The translations under genes were made by a program, and so were the position numbers. Under the pieces are notes generated by a model. It saw only the letters and a program-made list of their open reading frames with translations, was not told where the DNA came from and did no database searches. A DNA stretch of 34,762 bases, taken from NCBI GenBank assembly GCA_041650175.1, contig JBAZLS010000009.1, positions 1 through 34,762 on the forward strand, in the 5' to 3' direction. Source of the DNA: Minisyncoccus sp041650175 (GTDB lineage Bacteria; Patescibacteriota; Minisyncoccia; Minisyncoccales; Minisyncoccaceae). Positions 13,803-23,258 of the stretch are shown here, one piece after another (position 1 is the first letter of the stretch; the number at the start of each line of letters is the position of its first letter).

Positions 13803-14263
13803 CAAAATATGCAAAAAGAAATACTTCACTAGTTGTGTTGCAATAATATGAATATAATCTTAATAAAAAAGATAATATTTAGTATTTAAAATGTTAAACA
13901 TTTTTACTTTTTCGGATTTTTGTTTTTTATAAAAATTAAAACGTTGACATAATATACAGAACGCTATAAAATTAAAATAATAATTCATAAGCGTGAATAA
14001 TTTTGTCGATGTTCTGATTTTTGCAATATATTTATTCATTAAAAATGAGGCTCTAAAAGTCTTTTTATATAAGAATAAAAAAATAGGTATAATTATAAAA
14101 ACAAAAAATTGAAAAATAAATAGTTTAAATTTTTTTGATTAATAATTATAAAAAATATTGCCTAATAAAAAATTAATGAATTGTTAGGTCGGCGCACTCA
14201 CAAGTTTTTTAAATAAAGAATATTAAGTTAATAAAAAATATATAAAAAAATATATAAATAAAT
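13803..14263 (+). promoter_or_regulatory. AT-rich leader and promoter region of S-layer gene
   Basis: About 460 bp without a credible ORF. TTGACA (13944-13949) and TATAAAAT (13965-13972) form a promoter with a 15- or 17-bp spacer, depending on register. It implies a 5' leader of nearly 290 nt. Near its end CCTAATAA (14161-14168) pairs with TTGTTAGG (14181-14188), one G-U pair, leaving a 12-nt loop. Long structured leaders are common for abundant surface-layer mRNAs and often stabilise them. Confidence 0.5.
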
Positions 14264-17200
14264 ATGAGTAAATTTAAAGTTAATCCTAAAAAAATATTTG
14301 CCTTTATAACGGGAATTGCAATTGTAGTTTCCATGTTTAGTCCACTTTCATTATCAATGGCTCAGTCCAATAGTGCGGGAGGAGAATTAACTGCTGCTAC
14401 TATTGCTGGAGCTGCTAGCACACAACACGTAGGAACATCAAGTACTGCGGCACATAGAACCGTTGCTTGGACTAGAACAGGATATACTGGAGCAGTTAAT
14501 ATTTATTATGCTCGAGAATCAGTTAATCCTGGTTATTGTACTGCTCCTGACCCAGCTACTCAAGGTGCTTGGAACGCAACTTCGGGTAGTGGTATTGTTA
14601 CCAGCGACTTTGTATGGGGAGGCGCAGAAATTGGTGCATTGCTAGCAGGGACAGATTATTGTTTATTAATCAGAGATGCGGGTTCCTCTGGTCCATGGGC
14701 AGTTACTGATCAATTTGAAATTGATAATACTGTTCCAGCAATTTCTACCAGACAAACGCAAGATTTAAATGGTAACGGCAAGATTGATGCGATTAAAGTT
14801 ACTATGAATGATGAAATTTTAGATTCTACTATTGCAATAGGTGATTTTGCAACTAGTCATGCGGAAGATTTGGATATAGATTATACTAATACGATTGGGG
14901 GAATAGCTTTTGTTAATGGTATTGCTACTGGTACTGCTAACGATACAGTTTTTTACTTAAAATTAAATGAACACGCTACTGTTGATACTGAGACCTTGCC
15001 AACTTTAACTTATACTGCTGGAGGTTTAACTGATTTAGCAGATAATGCTTTGGTTTCAAATGGTCCAACAGCGACTACCGATCTTGCTAAACCGGTTATT
15101 ACAAATGCTCAATGGCTAGATGCAACTGCTGATGGAAATATTGACCGAGTAATTTTGACTTTTTCCGAGCAAGTGGATGTTGCTGATGGAAATGGTGGAG
15201 ATGGACTTGATTCAATAGTAATAAATGATGGCGCATCGGTTACTATTGATGCTGCTGATTACGTAAGAACTGATCAAACCACACTAACTCTTAATTTTAC
15301 TGGAGACCCGATTACAGGTACTGGAATTACTGGTTTAACTGTTACTTATAGTGATGCAGGAGCTAATGCGATTACTGACAATGCTGCTGGTACTCCTAAT
15401 GAAATAGTTAATGGAGATGTAGCTGAAGTATATGCTGATGGCGCTTTGCCGGTATTTCTCAGCTCAACTACAGCTGACTTAGATGGAAATGGAACTGTTG
15501 ATCAAGTTACGATTGTTTATTCAGAAGCAGTTTCCATTGTTGATGCTGCTGGTGGAGCTTTTGATGGTGTGACTTTTGGAGATACTTGCACTGCTGCTGC
15601 CGCTGATTATTCTAGCGTAAGTACAACTTCTTCAGTAGTTGCTTTGACTGGTTGTACAGCTGGGAATACGGCTATTACTGCTGACCCGACTTATGCTGCT
15701 GCTGCTGGCGCTATTATAGACCTTAGCGCGGCTTTAAATGAGATGGCTAATGCGGAAACAGTAACTGGTACTGATGGTGCAGCTCCGGCTATTATTTCTT
15801 CAGCAGGCTTGGATGCAACTGGTGATGGAAAAACGGATTCATATACAATTACTTTTTCAGAAAATTTAACAGACAAAGGTGCAGCTGCTGCTAATGCTAA
15901 TTTTACAGCTAGAAACGCAACTACAACTAATGCTATTACGATAGACACAGTTGGTATTGGTCTTACTGCTGGAGGGGGCGCAACTAAAGTAACGCTTAAT
16001 TTAAATGTTGCTGATACTGATAACTATACTGGTATAATTGATTTTTCATATAATAGTGCTGGAGGGGGCGCAATAATTGAAGATGCTTCTGCTGGAACTG
16101 TTGATTATGGAAACAAAACAAATGTTGCTTTTACTGATGATGTATTGCCAGTATTATTGTCTTCACGAGGAGGCAATATTGGAGGCGATGCTGATGTTTT
16201 AAATGCTGTTGGTGAAATTTTGGATTTTGTATTTTCTGAGCCAATGAATGCGGTTGTTCCTACTATTGTTCAATTAGAAGCAGGATTGACTTTTGCAAAT
16301 GGTGCAGTTGATGGAACTAATCTTGGCGGTGGAACTAATACTGTAACACGAGTTACAACAAGCATAACAGGAGATACTTATAGGGTAACTCACGTAGATA
16401 CAGACAGTACAAATCCTATTACTCCGGGAACAGATACAGTCCAAGTTACTCTTGGAACAAATATTAAAGATACTACAGGGAATATAGCTAACACGGTTCC
16501 TGCAGCTGTAACTGTTGCTGTGGCTGATATTGCCCCACCAACTTTTACATCTAGAGAAACACAGGATTTGGATGCTGATGGTAAGATTGACGCAATTAAA
16601 ATTACCATGAACGAAGCCATAATTGATTCTACTATTACGATTGCTAATTTTACTACTAGCCATGCAGAATTAATAGACGCAACTTATACTGATACAATTG
16701 GCGGAATAGTTTTTGTAAATGGTGTGGCTACTGGTGCTACTCCTGATGATACTATTTTTTACATAAAACTAGGTGAGCATGCTACAGGAGATACTGATGC
16801 TACGCCAACTTTGACTTATACTGCTGGAACTTTGACTGATGCTAGTAATAATTTAGCTGTTACAACTGGTGCTGTTGCGACTACTGATAAATCTGCTCCA
16901 GCGGCTATGTCGGCAGTTTATAAAGACACTGGCGTTGCTGATGGTCAAGTTGATACTATTGAAATTACCTTCTCCGAGGCAGTTACGCTTACTGCTTATG
17001 CTGACGGTGACTGGTCAGTTTCTACTCCTGGCACGGTAATAGCTTTGGCTGATGAAACTAATGCCACAGCTGCTACAAATGTTATTACTTTAACAGCATT
17101 AGGTGCTGCTAATAAAACAGGAGGTGGTACTAATCCAGAGATTACTTATACTGCCGGTACTAATGTAAACGATGGTGTAATTCTTGGAAATAATACAGCC

Positions 17201-20200
17201 ACATTTACAATTGCTGCGACAGATGATGCGGCTCCATTTGTTGCTTCTAAAAAATATCTAGACCAAAATGGTGATGGACACGTTGACCAAGTGGAATTAA
17301 CACTTACAGAAAATCAAACAACCTGCACGGCTTTGGTAACTGACTTTGCTTATGTTGCACAGGATATTACAAATTCTGATTTAACTGGAGGTTCCATTGC
17401 TTGTGCGACAAATAAAGTTACCTTAACTCTTGGAACTGTTGGCAATGCCAATATAACTAGCCATACAACGGCTCCAACTATTGCTTACGGAGATGATGCG
17501 GCTAGAGAAATATCAGATGTTGGCGGTCATCAATTGGCAACATTTGCGGTAGGAAACTTAGCAGATGGTGCTGGTCCGGTTGTTACAGCTGTCCGCGAAT
17601 TTGATATGAATGGAGATGGAAAAGTAGATGAAACAATGTTAACATACTCGGAAAGTATTAGTGATGCTAGTGTTGCTGCTGCTGATTATACGATTGGCGG
17701 TACCGCAGCAGATACAAAGCTTGATGCTACTTCTACTAATGGTATTGATACAAACGCAGCAAACGACGCAGTTATTACTATTTCTGTAGCGGCAGGTGTG
17801 ACTGGAACGGGAAAGAAAGCAGTTGCTTATACGGCTGGAACTACAACTGATGCAGGTAGTAATCTTGCACCAAGTCAGACATTTCTTGCTGCTGACGCAA
17901 CTGACAGCGCGAAGCCAATTATTACGGCGGTTCGTGAATTTGATATGAATGGAGATGGAAAAGTAGATGAAACAATGCTAACCTTCTCGGAAAGTATTGA
18001 TGACAGCACAGTTGTTGCTGCTGATTATACAATTGGCGGTACTGCAGCAGATACAAAACTTGATACTACTTCTACTAACGCTATTGATACAAATACACCG
18101 GATGATACAGTCATTACTATTTCTGTAGCGGCAGGTGTGACTGGAACCGCGAAGAAAGCAGTTGTTTATACTGCTGGAACTACGGCTGACCTTAACACTA
18201 ATACTGCAATAACCCAAACATTTGCTTCGGGAGGTGTGACAGATAGTGCTAAGCCAATTATCACAGCTGTCCGCGAATTTGATGTTAGCGGTGATGGAAA
18301 AGTAGATGAAACAATGCTGACTTTCTCGGAAAGTATTAGTGATGCCAGCGTTACTGCTAGTGAGTATACAATCGGCGGCACAGCGGCAGATACAAAACTT
18401 GATGCTGCTTCTACTAATGGTATTGATACAAACGTAGCAAACGACGCAGTTATTACTATTTCTGTAGCGGCAGGTGTTACTGGTACAGAAAAGAAAGCAG
18501 TTACATACACTCCTGGAACTACGGCTGATCTTAATGCGATAGAGATGGTTGCTCAATCATTTGCTGCTTTGGGAGTAACCGATAGTGCGGCTCCGATTCC
18601 ATTGACTACTTCTATAAACAAAGCAATTTCTGGTAACAATTTACAAAATGGCTCAGTGATAAGTGTTACTTTTTCTGAAGAAGTAACTCCTCTCGCAGTA
18701 GCGGACAATCAGTGGAAATTTTCAAGAAATGGTTTTGAAGCCGTAGCTGCAGCAAATTGGCCTGACGGTTCAACAATTGCTTATGGCAGTGGAGCAACAA
18801 ATAATATAGTTACAATGACTTTAACGGGTGCAACAACTGGCACAGCTTGGATGAATGGTGCGAAGCTTAATCTTAATGCTGATAATACAGCTAGTATTAC
18901 TGACGCTACTGGAAATCAAGCAGATATGAAAGATGCTGATATCGTAATTTCTGGAATGAATGGTCCAGCAATAGACTATGTTGGAACCAGCGCTATTACT
19001 TCTTCTTCGGTAACTGTCGGATGGACAACCAATGTTGTTACTACGGGAAATAGAGTTATTTATGATACTAAAGCAAATTTTGATGGAGACCATACTTTAG
19101 ATCAGCAAAGCACTGCTGGTGCTCCTGGTGAGGGAACATTGAATCACAGTGTTAATTTAAGCGGACTTACAGCTAGTACAATTTATTACTATGCAGTTTG
19201 TTCTATTAATAATTCAGAAAGTTGCACCAGTGGACAATTTACTACAAGTGCAGCAAGTGATTTAATTGCTCCAGCTGGTTTAGCAATTACAACAGCTGAT
19301 GCAACAGTAAACAGCGATTACTACACTATTGGAGGTACAATTACTGTTGATGCTAACGATGTCACAATCCAAGTTTTAAAAGGTTCAGACGTAGTTGGTA
19401 CAGTAATTGTTACTGCAGGCGAAACAGTTTGGTCAGTAGTTGTCCCATTAGCTCAAACTGTAGCTAATACTTTCACAGCTAGAGCAACAGACCCAACTGG
19501 AAATCCAGCTCTTTCAACAGCAAATGCTGATCCATTATTACAATCAGTAGTTATTACAGAAAACGCTACTGTTGGCACGGACATTACTGCTCCGGTAGTT
19601 ACAGGTCAAGCTCCAGATGTTGGAGACACAGGGGTAAGTATTAATCCAGAGGATTTATATGTTCAATTTGACGAAGCATTAGACCCAACGACAATAGGAA
19701 GTAGTAATGTATTGTTATGTCTTGTTTCAGACGCTACTTGTGCTATTCCTGTAGCAGTAGGATCTCCAAATCTTTTAGAAAATGGAACAATGATAAGAAT
19801 AGGAGGACCAAGCGTAACTTTGTCTTATAATACACCATATTGGGTTAAAATAACGACAGGTGTTAAAAATCTAGCTGGTATTGCTTTAGCGACTACTTAT
19901 GGATCAACAACAACTAGTAACTTTACTACAGGTGCTGCTCCAACAGGCACATTAAGCGTTGATAATATTAGGATAAATCCAGCTAAATCATATGCTGTTA
20001 ATGACAATGATTTTGATAGTGGTTGGGAATGGTATGTAAGTTTAACCCTTCCAACAAGTGATCCAAAGGTTAGATTGAAGTTCAGTGACTTTGCAGGCGC
20101 TGTTGGTTCTATCCCTGCTACTGGCGATAATATTAGATATTATTCTGCTGACGACACTAATGGACATACAACAGAAGGTACGGCTGTAAATGTTGCCACA

Positions 20201-20362
20201 GTTGATACTTATCCTGGTGATTACTTAATTTTCAATGCTGGATCTGATGAACAGCTAGAGATGGATGGATATCAGGTCGTTGTGAAAGTTCAAGTCAAAG
20301 TTCCGGTAGCTGCCACAGGCGGGTCTTATGCAGGTCAGTTCAAGGTTGAAGCAACTCATTAA
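14264..20362 (+). CDS. giant S-layer/adhesin-like surface protein
   Basis: A 2032-aa secreted protein. The signal peptide is residues 1-33 (cleavage likely after SMA). The body is a chain of domains of about 100-120 residues, each opening with an Asp-rich loop (DLNGNGKID at 167, DLDADGKID at 768, DQNGDGHVD, DMNGDGKVD) and a strand such as VTIVYSEAV; the loops look like calcium-binding sites. Three copies at residues 1110-1448 are nearly identical, each exactly 113 aa. Then come a fibronectin type III-like domain (about 1566-1660), an Ig-like domain, an SbsA Ig-like (Big_5) domain (about 1775-1890) and a C-terminal domain (PKVRLKFSDFAGAVGSIPAT) typical of large surface proteins in these bacteria. 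Ala/Thr/Asp-rich composition and higher G+C than neighbours fit abundant expression. A role in cell coat or adhesion is inferred. Confidence 0.85.
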   Translation: MSKFKVNPKKIFAFITGIAIVVSMFSPLSLSMAQSNSAGGELTAATIAGAASTQHVGTSSTAAHRTVAWTRTGYTGAVNIYYARESVNPGYCTAPDPATQGAWNATSGSGIVTSDFVWGGAEIGALLAGTDYCLLIRDAGSSGPWAVTDQFEIDNTVPAISTRQTQDLNGNGKIDAIKVTMNDEILDSTIAIGDFATSHAEDLDIDYTNTIGGIAFVNGIATGTANDTVFYLKLNEHATVDTETLPTLTYTAGGLTDLADNALVSNGPTATTDLAKPVITNAQWLDATADGNIDRVILTFSEQVDVADGNGGDGLDSIVINDGASVTIDAADYVRTDQTTLTLNFTGDPITGTGITGLTVTYSDAGANAITDNAAGTPNEIVNGDVAEVYADGALPVFLSSTTADLDGNGTVDQVTIVYSEAVSIVDAAGGAFDGVTFGDTCTAAAADYSSVSTTSSVVALTGCTAGNTAITADPTYAAAAGAIIDLSAALNEMANAETVTGTDGAAPAIISSAGLDATGDGKTDSYTITFSENLTDKGAAAANANFTARNATTTNAITIDTVGIGLTAGGGATKVTLNLNVADTDNYTGIIDFSYNSAGGGAIIEDASAGTVDYGNKTNVAFTDDVLPVLLSSRGGNIGGDADVLNAVGEILDFVFSEPMNAVVPTIVQLEAGLTFANGAVDGTNLGGGTNTVTRVTTSITGDTYRVTHVDTDSTNPITPGTDTVQVTLGTNIKDTTGNIANTVPAAVTVAVADIAPPTFTSRETQDLDADGKIDAIKITMNEAIIDSTITIANFTTSHAELIDATYTDTIGGIVFVNGVATGATPDDTIFYIKLGEHATGDTDATPTLTYTAGTLTDASNNLAVTTGAVATTDKSAPAAMSAVYKDTGVADGQVDTIEITFSEAVTLTAYADGDWSVSTPGTVIALADETNATAATNVITLTALGAANKTGGGTNPEITYTAGTNVNDGVILGNNTATFTIAATDDAAPFVASKKYLDQNGDGHVDQVELTLTENQTTCTALVTDFAYVAQDITNSDLTGGSIACATNKVTLTLGTVGNANITSHTTAPTIAYGDDAAREISDVGGHQLATFAVGNLADGAGPVVTAVREFDMNGDGKVDETMLTYSESISDASVAAADYTIGGTAADTKLDATSTNGIDTNAANDAVITISVAAGVTGTGKKAVAYTAGTTTDAGSNLAPSQTFLAADATDSAKPIITAVREFDMNGDGKVDETMLTFSESIDDSTVVAADYTIGGTAADTKLDTTSTNAIDTNTPDDTVITISVAAGVTGTAKKAVVYTAGTTADLNTNTAITQTFASGGVTDSAKPIITAVREFDVSGDGKVDETMLTFSESISDASVTASEYTIGGTAADTKLDAASTNGIDTNVANDAVITISVAAGVTGTEKKAVTYTPGTTADLNAIEMVAQSFAALGVTDSAAPIPLTTSINKAISGNNLQNGSVISVTFSEEVTPLAVADNQWKFSRNGFEAVAAANWPDGSTIAYGSGATNNIVTMTLTGATTGTAWMNGAKLNLNADNTASITDATGNQADMKDADIVISGMNGPAIDYVGTSAITSSSVTVGWTTNVVTTGNRVIYDTKANFDGDHTLDQQSTAGAPGEGTLNHSVNLSGLTASTIYYYAVCSINNSESCTSGQFTTSAASDLIAPAGLAITTADATVNSDYYTIGGTITVDANDVTIQVLKGSDVVGTVIVTAGETVWSVVVPLAQTVANTFTARATDPTGNPALSTANADPLLQSVVITENATVGTDITAPVVTGQAPDVGDTGVSINPEDLYVQFDEALDPTTIGSSNVLLCLVSDATCAIPVAVGSPNLLENGTMIRIGGPSVTLSYNTPYWVKITTGVKNLAGIALATTYGSTTTSNFTTGAAPTGTLSVDNIRINPAKSYAVNDNDFDSGWEWYVSLTLPTSDPKVRLKFSDFAGAVGSIPATGDNIRYYSADDTNGHTTEGTAVNVATVDTYPGDYLIFNAGSDEQLEMDGYQVVVKVQVKVPVAATGGSYAGQFKVEATH
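17591..18607 (+). repeat. three tandem 339-bp repeats within S-layer gene
   Basis: Units begin at 17591, 17930 and 18269 (each starts V-R-E-F-D), spaced exactly 339 bp or 113 codons. Long stretches are identical at the DNA level, including GATGGAAAAGTAGATGAAAC in all three. This indicates recent duplication or ongoing gene conversion, and the unit number could vary between strains. The two inner boundaries fall within Asp-Ser-Ala-Lys-Pro linkers. Confidence 0.88.
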
Positions 20363-20377
20363 TATTACTGCAAAGAT

Positions 20378-20409
20378 TTAGAGGGAGCGGAATAATCCAC
20401 TCCCTCTAA
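20378..20409 (+). other. intercistronic hairpin between the two surface-protein genes
   Basis: TTAGAGGGAG (20378-20387) and CTCCCTCTAA (20400-20409) form a perfect 10-bp stem, extended by GG/CC inside. No T-tract follows, so it is a poor terminator. It could stabilise the 3' end of the long S-layer message and uncouple its level from the 20449 gene. Confidence 0.6.
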
Positions 20410-20448
20410 CCTTAAATTAAAAGCATAAAACCATAAAACCAAAAGATT

Positions 20449-21666
20449 ATGAAATTAAAATTATCCATCATTTTTATCGCTTTGTTTCTATGTGCTGGAA
20501 CAGTATTGGCTGTAGAAACTGATTGGCAAGGCTTAGATCCAAATATAGGTTCGGGGACGCTTCCAAATGGAGTCGTAGTCGTAGCGCCAACATCTTCACT
20601 TGCAACTGGCACTTTTCATTCTCAACAGACCGTACAGTTAACTGCAGCCAACTCTAATACTATTCGTTATACACTAGATGGTTCTGCTCCAGCATGTCCA
20701 TCTACAGGAACGCTTTATGCCGGGGCCTTTACTGTTAATGCTACGCGAACTTTGAAAGCTATTGCTTGCTATCAAAGTGATAACTCGATTGCTTCTGTGC
20801 TTTCAACTAATTACGTTTATACTTTTACTTGTACAACAGCTTCAATTGCGAATGGAACAGTTACTGCTTATCCTGCCTGTACAGCTTCTTGTAATTCAGG
20901 ATATACATTAAGCGGAGGAGCTTGTGTTGCTAATACCTCAGGTGGCGGCAGTATTGGCGGTGGCGGTGGCGGAGGAGGTGGCGGTAGCTCTAGCGGCTCT
21001 ACTCCACTAACAACTCCAACAGGCGGTTTTTCTGTAAAAATAAATAACGACGAAGCGAGAACATTAACAAGAACCGTAACCTTGACGTTAAATGGAGGAG
21101 TAGACGCAAAAAATATGTCAATTGTTAATGGAGAAAATTTTGCGAATGCTAGTCAAGAAACTTATTCTACAAGCAAACAATGGACACTTACAGAAGGAGA
21201 GGAAATGAAAAAGGTTTGTGCAAGATTTTATAATCAAAGCGGGTATTATACATCCGCAGTATGTGACGAAATAGCTTTTGGAACTAATACTGTTATTCCA
21301 ACTACTGGAACTAATACTAATCAAGGCTCTCAAACAGGCAACACAAACCAAACTAATCAGACGAATAATACTAACCAATCAAACCACATTGCAGCAATTG
21401 ACGCTTTATTATATTTTAAATATGGAGACGTAAATCCAAAAATAAGGCAATTGCAACTAGAATTGAAAAAAGCTGGATTTTTGGCTCAGTCGGTTCCATT
21501 GAGTAATCGTTATGGAGAAGCAACCAGAGAAGCTGTTAGAAAATACCAGGAAAGTTTAAAAACTAATACAAGCCAAACAACTAATTCTTTAAGCTCTATG
21601 AGCAGGGAAGAATTACTCAAATTACTTCTTCAGTTATTATTTATAAAATTCGGAATAACTCTTTAA
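20449..21666 (+). CDS. secreted protein with chitobiase-C-like and peptidoglycan-binding domains
   Basis: A 405-aa exported protein. The signal peptide is residues 1-22 (LCAGTVLA). Residues 45-125 resemble the C-terminal chitobiase/hexosaminidase domain (TIRYTLDGSAPACPSTG, then TRTLKAIACY). A Cys-containing stretch (CTASCNSGYTLSGGACV) follows, then a Gly/Ser linker and an Ig-like strand-rich domain with KVCARFYN and SAVCDEIAF near 200-280. After an Asn/Thr-rich linker, a short peptidoglycan-binding-like domain (KIRQLQLELKKAGF, EATREAVRKYQ) ends in a hydrophobic tail. It is probably a wall-linked partner of the upstream S-layer-like protein: 86 bp separates the genes, no promoter is evident between them, and a strong terminator ends the unit. 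Confidence 0.75.
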   Translation: MKLKLSIIFIALFLCAGTVLAVETDWQGLDPNIGSGTLPNGVVVVAPTSSLATGTFHSQQTVQLTAANSNTIRYTLDGSAPACPSTGTLYAGAFTVNATRTLKAIACYQSDNSIASVLSTNYVYTFTCTTASIANGTVTAYPACTASCNSGYTLSGGACVANTSGGGSIGGGGGGGGGGSSSGSTPLTTPTGGFSVKINNDEARTLTRTVTLTLNGGVDAKNMSIVNGENFANASQETYSTSKQWTLTEGEEMKKVCARFYNQSGYYTSAVCDEIAFGTNTVIPTTGTNTNQGSQTGNTNQTNQTNNTNQSNHIAAIDALLYFKYGDVNPKIRQLQLELKKAGFLAQSVPLSNRYGEATREAVRKYQESLKTNTSQTTNSLSSMSREELLKLLLQLLFIKFGITL

Positions 21667-21678
21667 GTTTATTTTTTA

Positions 21679-21710
21679 AAACAAGCAGATATTAATCTGC
21701 TTGTTTTTTT
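21679..21710 (+). terminator. strong intrinsic terminator of surface-protein operon
   Basis: AAACAAGCAGAT (21679-21690), loop ATTA, ATCTGCTTGTTT (21695-21706), then TTTT. This is the strongest terminator in the window and supports the S-layer and 20449 genes as one transcription unit. Confidence 0.92.
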
Positions 21711-21736
21711 ATAATGCTTTTCAGTAAATTCTTTTA

Positions 21737-21886
21737 CTAAGTTATTACTTCGACAGAAAGATATCCTTCCATTACAAAGCGTATTTTTCCCTTCATAAAA
21801 AGCCCTAGAATGTCCTTCTGAGAGCTTTTTATCTCTTCATTGAGTAAATTATCAAACTCGTATTTTTTACTTCCCAAAAATAGCAT
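21737..21886 (-). CDS. possible 49-aa protein
   Basis: A minus-strand ORF starting at ATG (complement of 21884-21886); a TTG at 21928 would extend it to 63 aa. The product (MLFLGSKKYEFDNLLNEEIK, then SQKDILGLFMKGKIRFVMEG) has protein-like composition rich in Lys and Glu. No Shine-Dalgarno is present; a TATAAAAT on the minus strand lies about 30 bp before the TTG. It is the only minus-strand gene candidate besides the GNAT-ASCH gene. Evidence is limited to composition. Confidence 0.35.
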   Translation of the reverse strand: MLFLGSKKYEFDNLLNEEIKSSQKDILGLFMKGKIRFVMEGYLSVEVIT

Positions 21887-22003
21887 CTTTCCAAGCAATC
21901 GATACGAAGGCGGTACTGTTAGAGTCAAATAAAATAGTCAAAATTAGCAGTTTTGATTTTATACCCTTGTTAGTTATCGATAGACGCAGTAAAATATAAT
22001 AAT

Positions 22004-22846
22004 ATGAACAAAAAGAAAATTATTATTTTAATAGTTTCAATTGTTTTAGTTTTGGCTGGGCTTTATTATTTAGGAATCAATGAACCGCCAGATCAAAATA
22101 ACCAGATTGGCTCATCAAAAAGCTTGGCCTTTGAGGATCGAGGGGATTTTAAAATTATTTATGGAGAAGCACAGAATTCTAAATATGCTGAATATAACGA
22201 ACTTCTTAAAAATTCACGTACTTTTGAAAATCTTGCTGTTTTTTTGAATGGAGTATTTATATTGCCGCAGGATTTTTCGATTATTTTTCAGCAATGCAAT
22301 ACTGTCAACGCTTTTTATAATTCAAAAAACAAAGAAATAATTATATGTGATGAATTATTGGAAAATCTTTTTCAAAACTTTTCCTATATTGTCAAACCAG
22401 GAGAGGAGTTGAATAGAGCTGTAAGCGGCGCTACTTATTTTATTATTTATCATGAATTGGGGCATGGTTTGGTAGATGTCTATAATTTAACTTATTCTGG
22501 AAAGGAGGAAGATGTAGCCGACCAATTGGCTTCTGTAATTTTAACAGGATTGGGCGAAGATGGGCCAAAAGCTGCGATTACTGGAGCCAATTTTTTTTAT
22601 ATCACGAGTTCACAGGTAGGCGGAGGTTATCCTTTTTGGGATGAACATTCTTTGAATCAACAGCGTTATTATAATATTTTATGCTGGGTTTATGGCAGCA
22701 ATCCGCAAAAATTCAATTATTTTGTGGGAACTTACGGTTTGCCGGAAGATCGGGCAGCACGTTGCCAATATGAATATGAAAAAATGCTCAAATTCTGGGA
22801 TGTTAACTTAGCACCATATGTTAAAACACAACTAGAAAAAAAATAA
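22004..22846 (+). CDS. membrane-anchored DUF4344-type putative metallopeptidase
   Basis: A 280-aa protein with an N-terminal membrane anchor (residues 6-24) and an extracellular domain of DUF4344 type. It carries FIIYHELGHGLVDVY with HELGH at residues 150-154, then KEEDVADQLASVILTG, where the Glu/Asp cluster follows the zinc helix. A Cys pair (CNTVN...IICDE) and the segment YYNILCWVYGSNPQKF are typical of the family. TATAAT lies at 21995-22000, only three bases before the ATG, so any transcript from it would be leaderless. The stop is followed by about 100 bp before the next small gene. Peptidase activity is inferred from the motif; its location suggests action on envelope proteins. Confidence 0.8.
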   Translation: MNKKKIIILIVSIVLVLAGLYYLGINEPPDQNNQIGSSKSLAFEDRGDFKIIYGEAQNSKYAEYNELLKNSRTFENLAVFLNGVFILPQDFSIIFQQCNTVNAFYNSKNKEIIICDELLENLFQNFSYIVKPGEELNRAVSGATYFIIYHELGHGLVDVYNLTYSGKEEDVADQLASVILTGLGEDGPKAAITGANFFYITSSQVGGGYPFWDEHSLNQQRYYNILCWVYGSNPQKFNYFVGTYGLPEDRAARCQYEYEKMLKFWDVNLAPYVKTQLEKK

Positions 22847-22945
22847 AGCGAACGATTGCTGTTGTAGCGTAATTAGAATATAACTCACAAAGCCTTGTAG
22901 GAATGATATTGACAAAATAAAATACTATGCGATATTTATAATGTT

Positions 22946-23092
22946 ATGGCGAGAATTTGTCATGTATGCGGAAAGCCACCTAGGAAAGATGAAGGTGGTA
23001 TCTGTGATTATGAAAAGAAATATTTTGTTCCTTTTAGTCACTTGAAGTGTATTGATACTTACAGTCAAATGATTGTAGAAGAAGCCCATTAA
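22946..23092 (+). CDS. 48-aa Cys-rich, probably zinc-binding protein
   Basis: ATG at 22946 to TAA at 23092. The N-terminus ARICHVCGKPPRKDEGGIC has a C-x-x-C pair (Cys5, Cys8), then Cys20 and Cys35, with His6 and His32 nearby, enough ligands for one zinc. No family is recognised. TTGACA (22909-22914) with AT-rich -10 candidates (TATTTA at 22933 or TATAAT at 22937) lies upstream, and a terminator begins 17 bases after the stop, so it looks like an independent small gene. Confidence 0.65.
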   Translation: MARICHVCGKPPRKDEGGICDYEKKYFVPFSHLKCIDTYSQMIVEEAH

Positions 23093-23108
23093 TTGGGTTA
23101 ATAGACCT

Positions 23109-23142
23109 GAACAAGTCTGAAAAAATGTTCTTTTTTATTTTT
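23109..23142 (+). terminator. intrinsic terminator after 48-aa gene
   Basis: GAACA (23109-23113) / TGTTC (23126-23130) with a 12-nt loop, then TTTTTTATTTTT. The stem is short but the T-tract is long. Confidence 0.6.
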
Positions 23143-23211
23143 AAAAAGTATGAGTTATATTTAAATTATTTTTTTTCAAAAAAGTCTTTAAGAAAATTTA
23201 TTAATTGGAGT

Positions 23212-23246
23212 AAAAAATCGTCAAATAGGCGATTTTTTGGTATAAT
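23212..23246 (+). promoter_or_regulatory. terminator-promoter module for the 23259 hydrolase
   Basis: AAAAAATCG (23212-23220) pairs with CGATTTTTT (23230-23238) to form a terminator. Extended -10 TGG-TATAAT (TATAAT at 23241-23246) begins in the last T of the T-tract. The ATG at 23259 would be about 6 nt from the transcript start. Confidence 0.7.
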
Positions 23247-23258
23247 AAAAACAAACAA

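Noticed and set aside
16274..18556. minus-strand ORFs of 76-192 aa inside the S-layer gene
   Set aside because: They are shadows of the Ala/Thr-rich repeats on the other strand and show Ser/Cys/Ile-rich noise.
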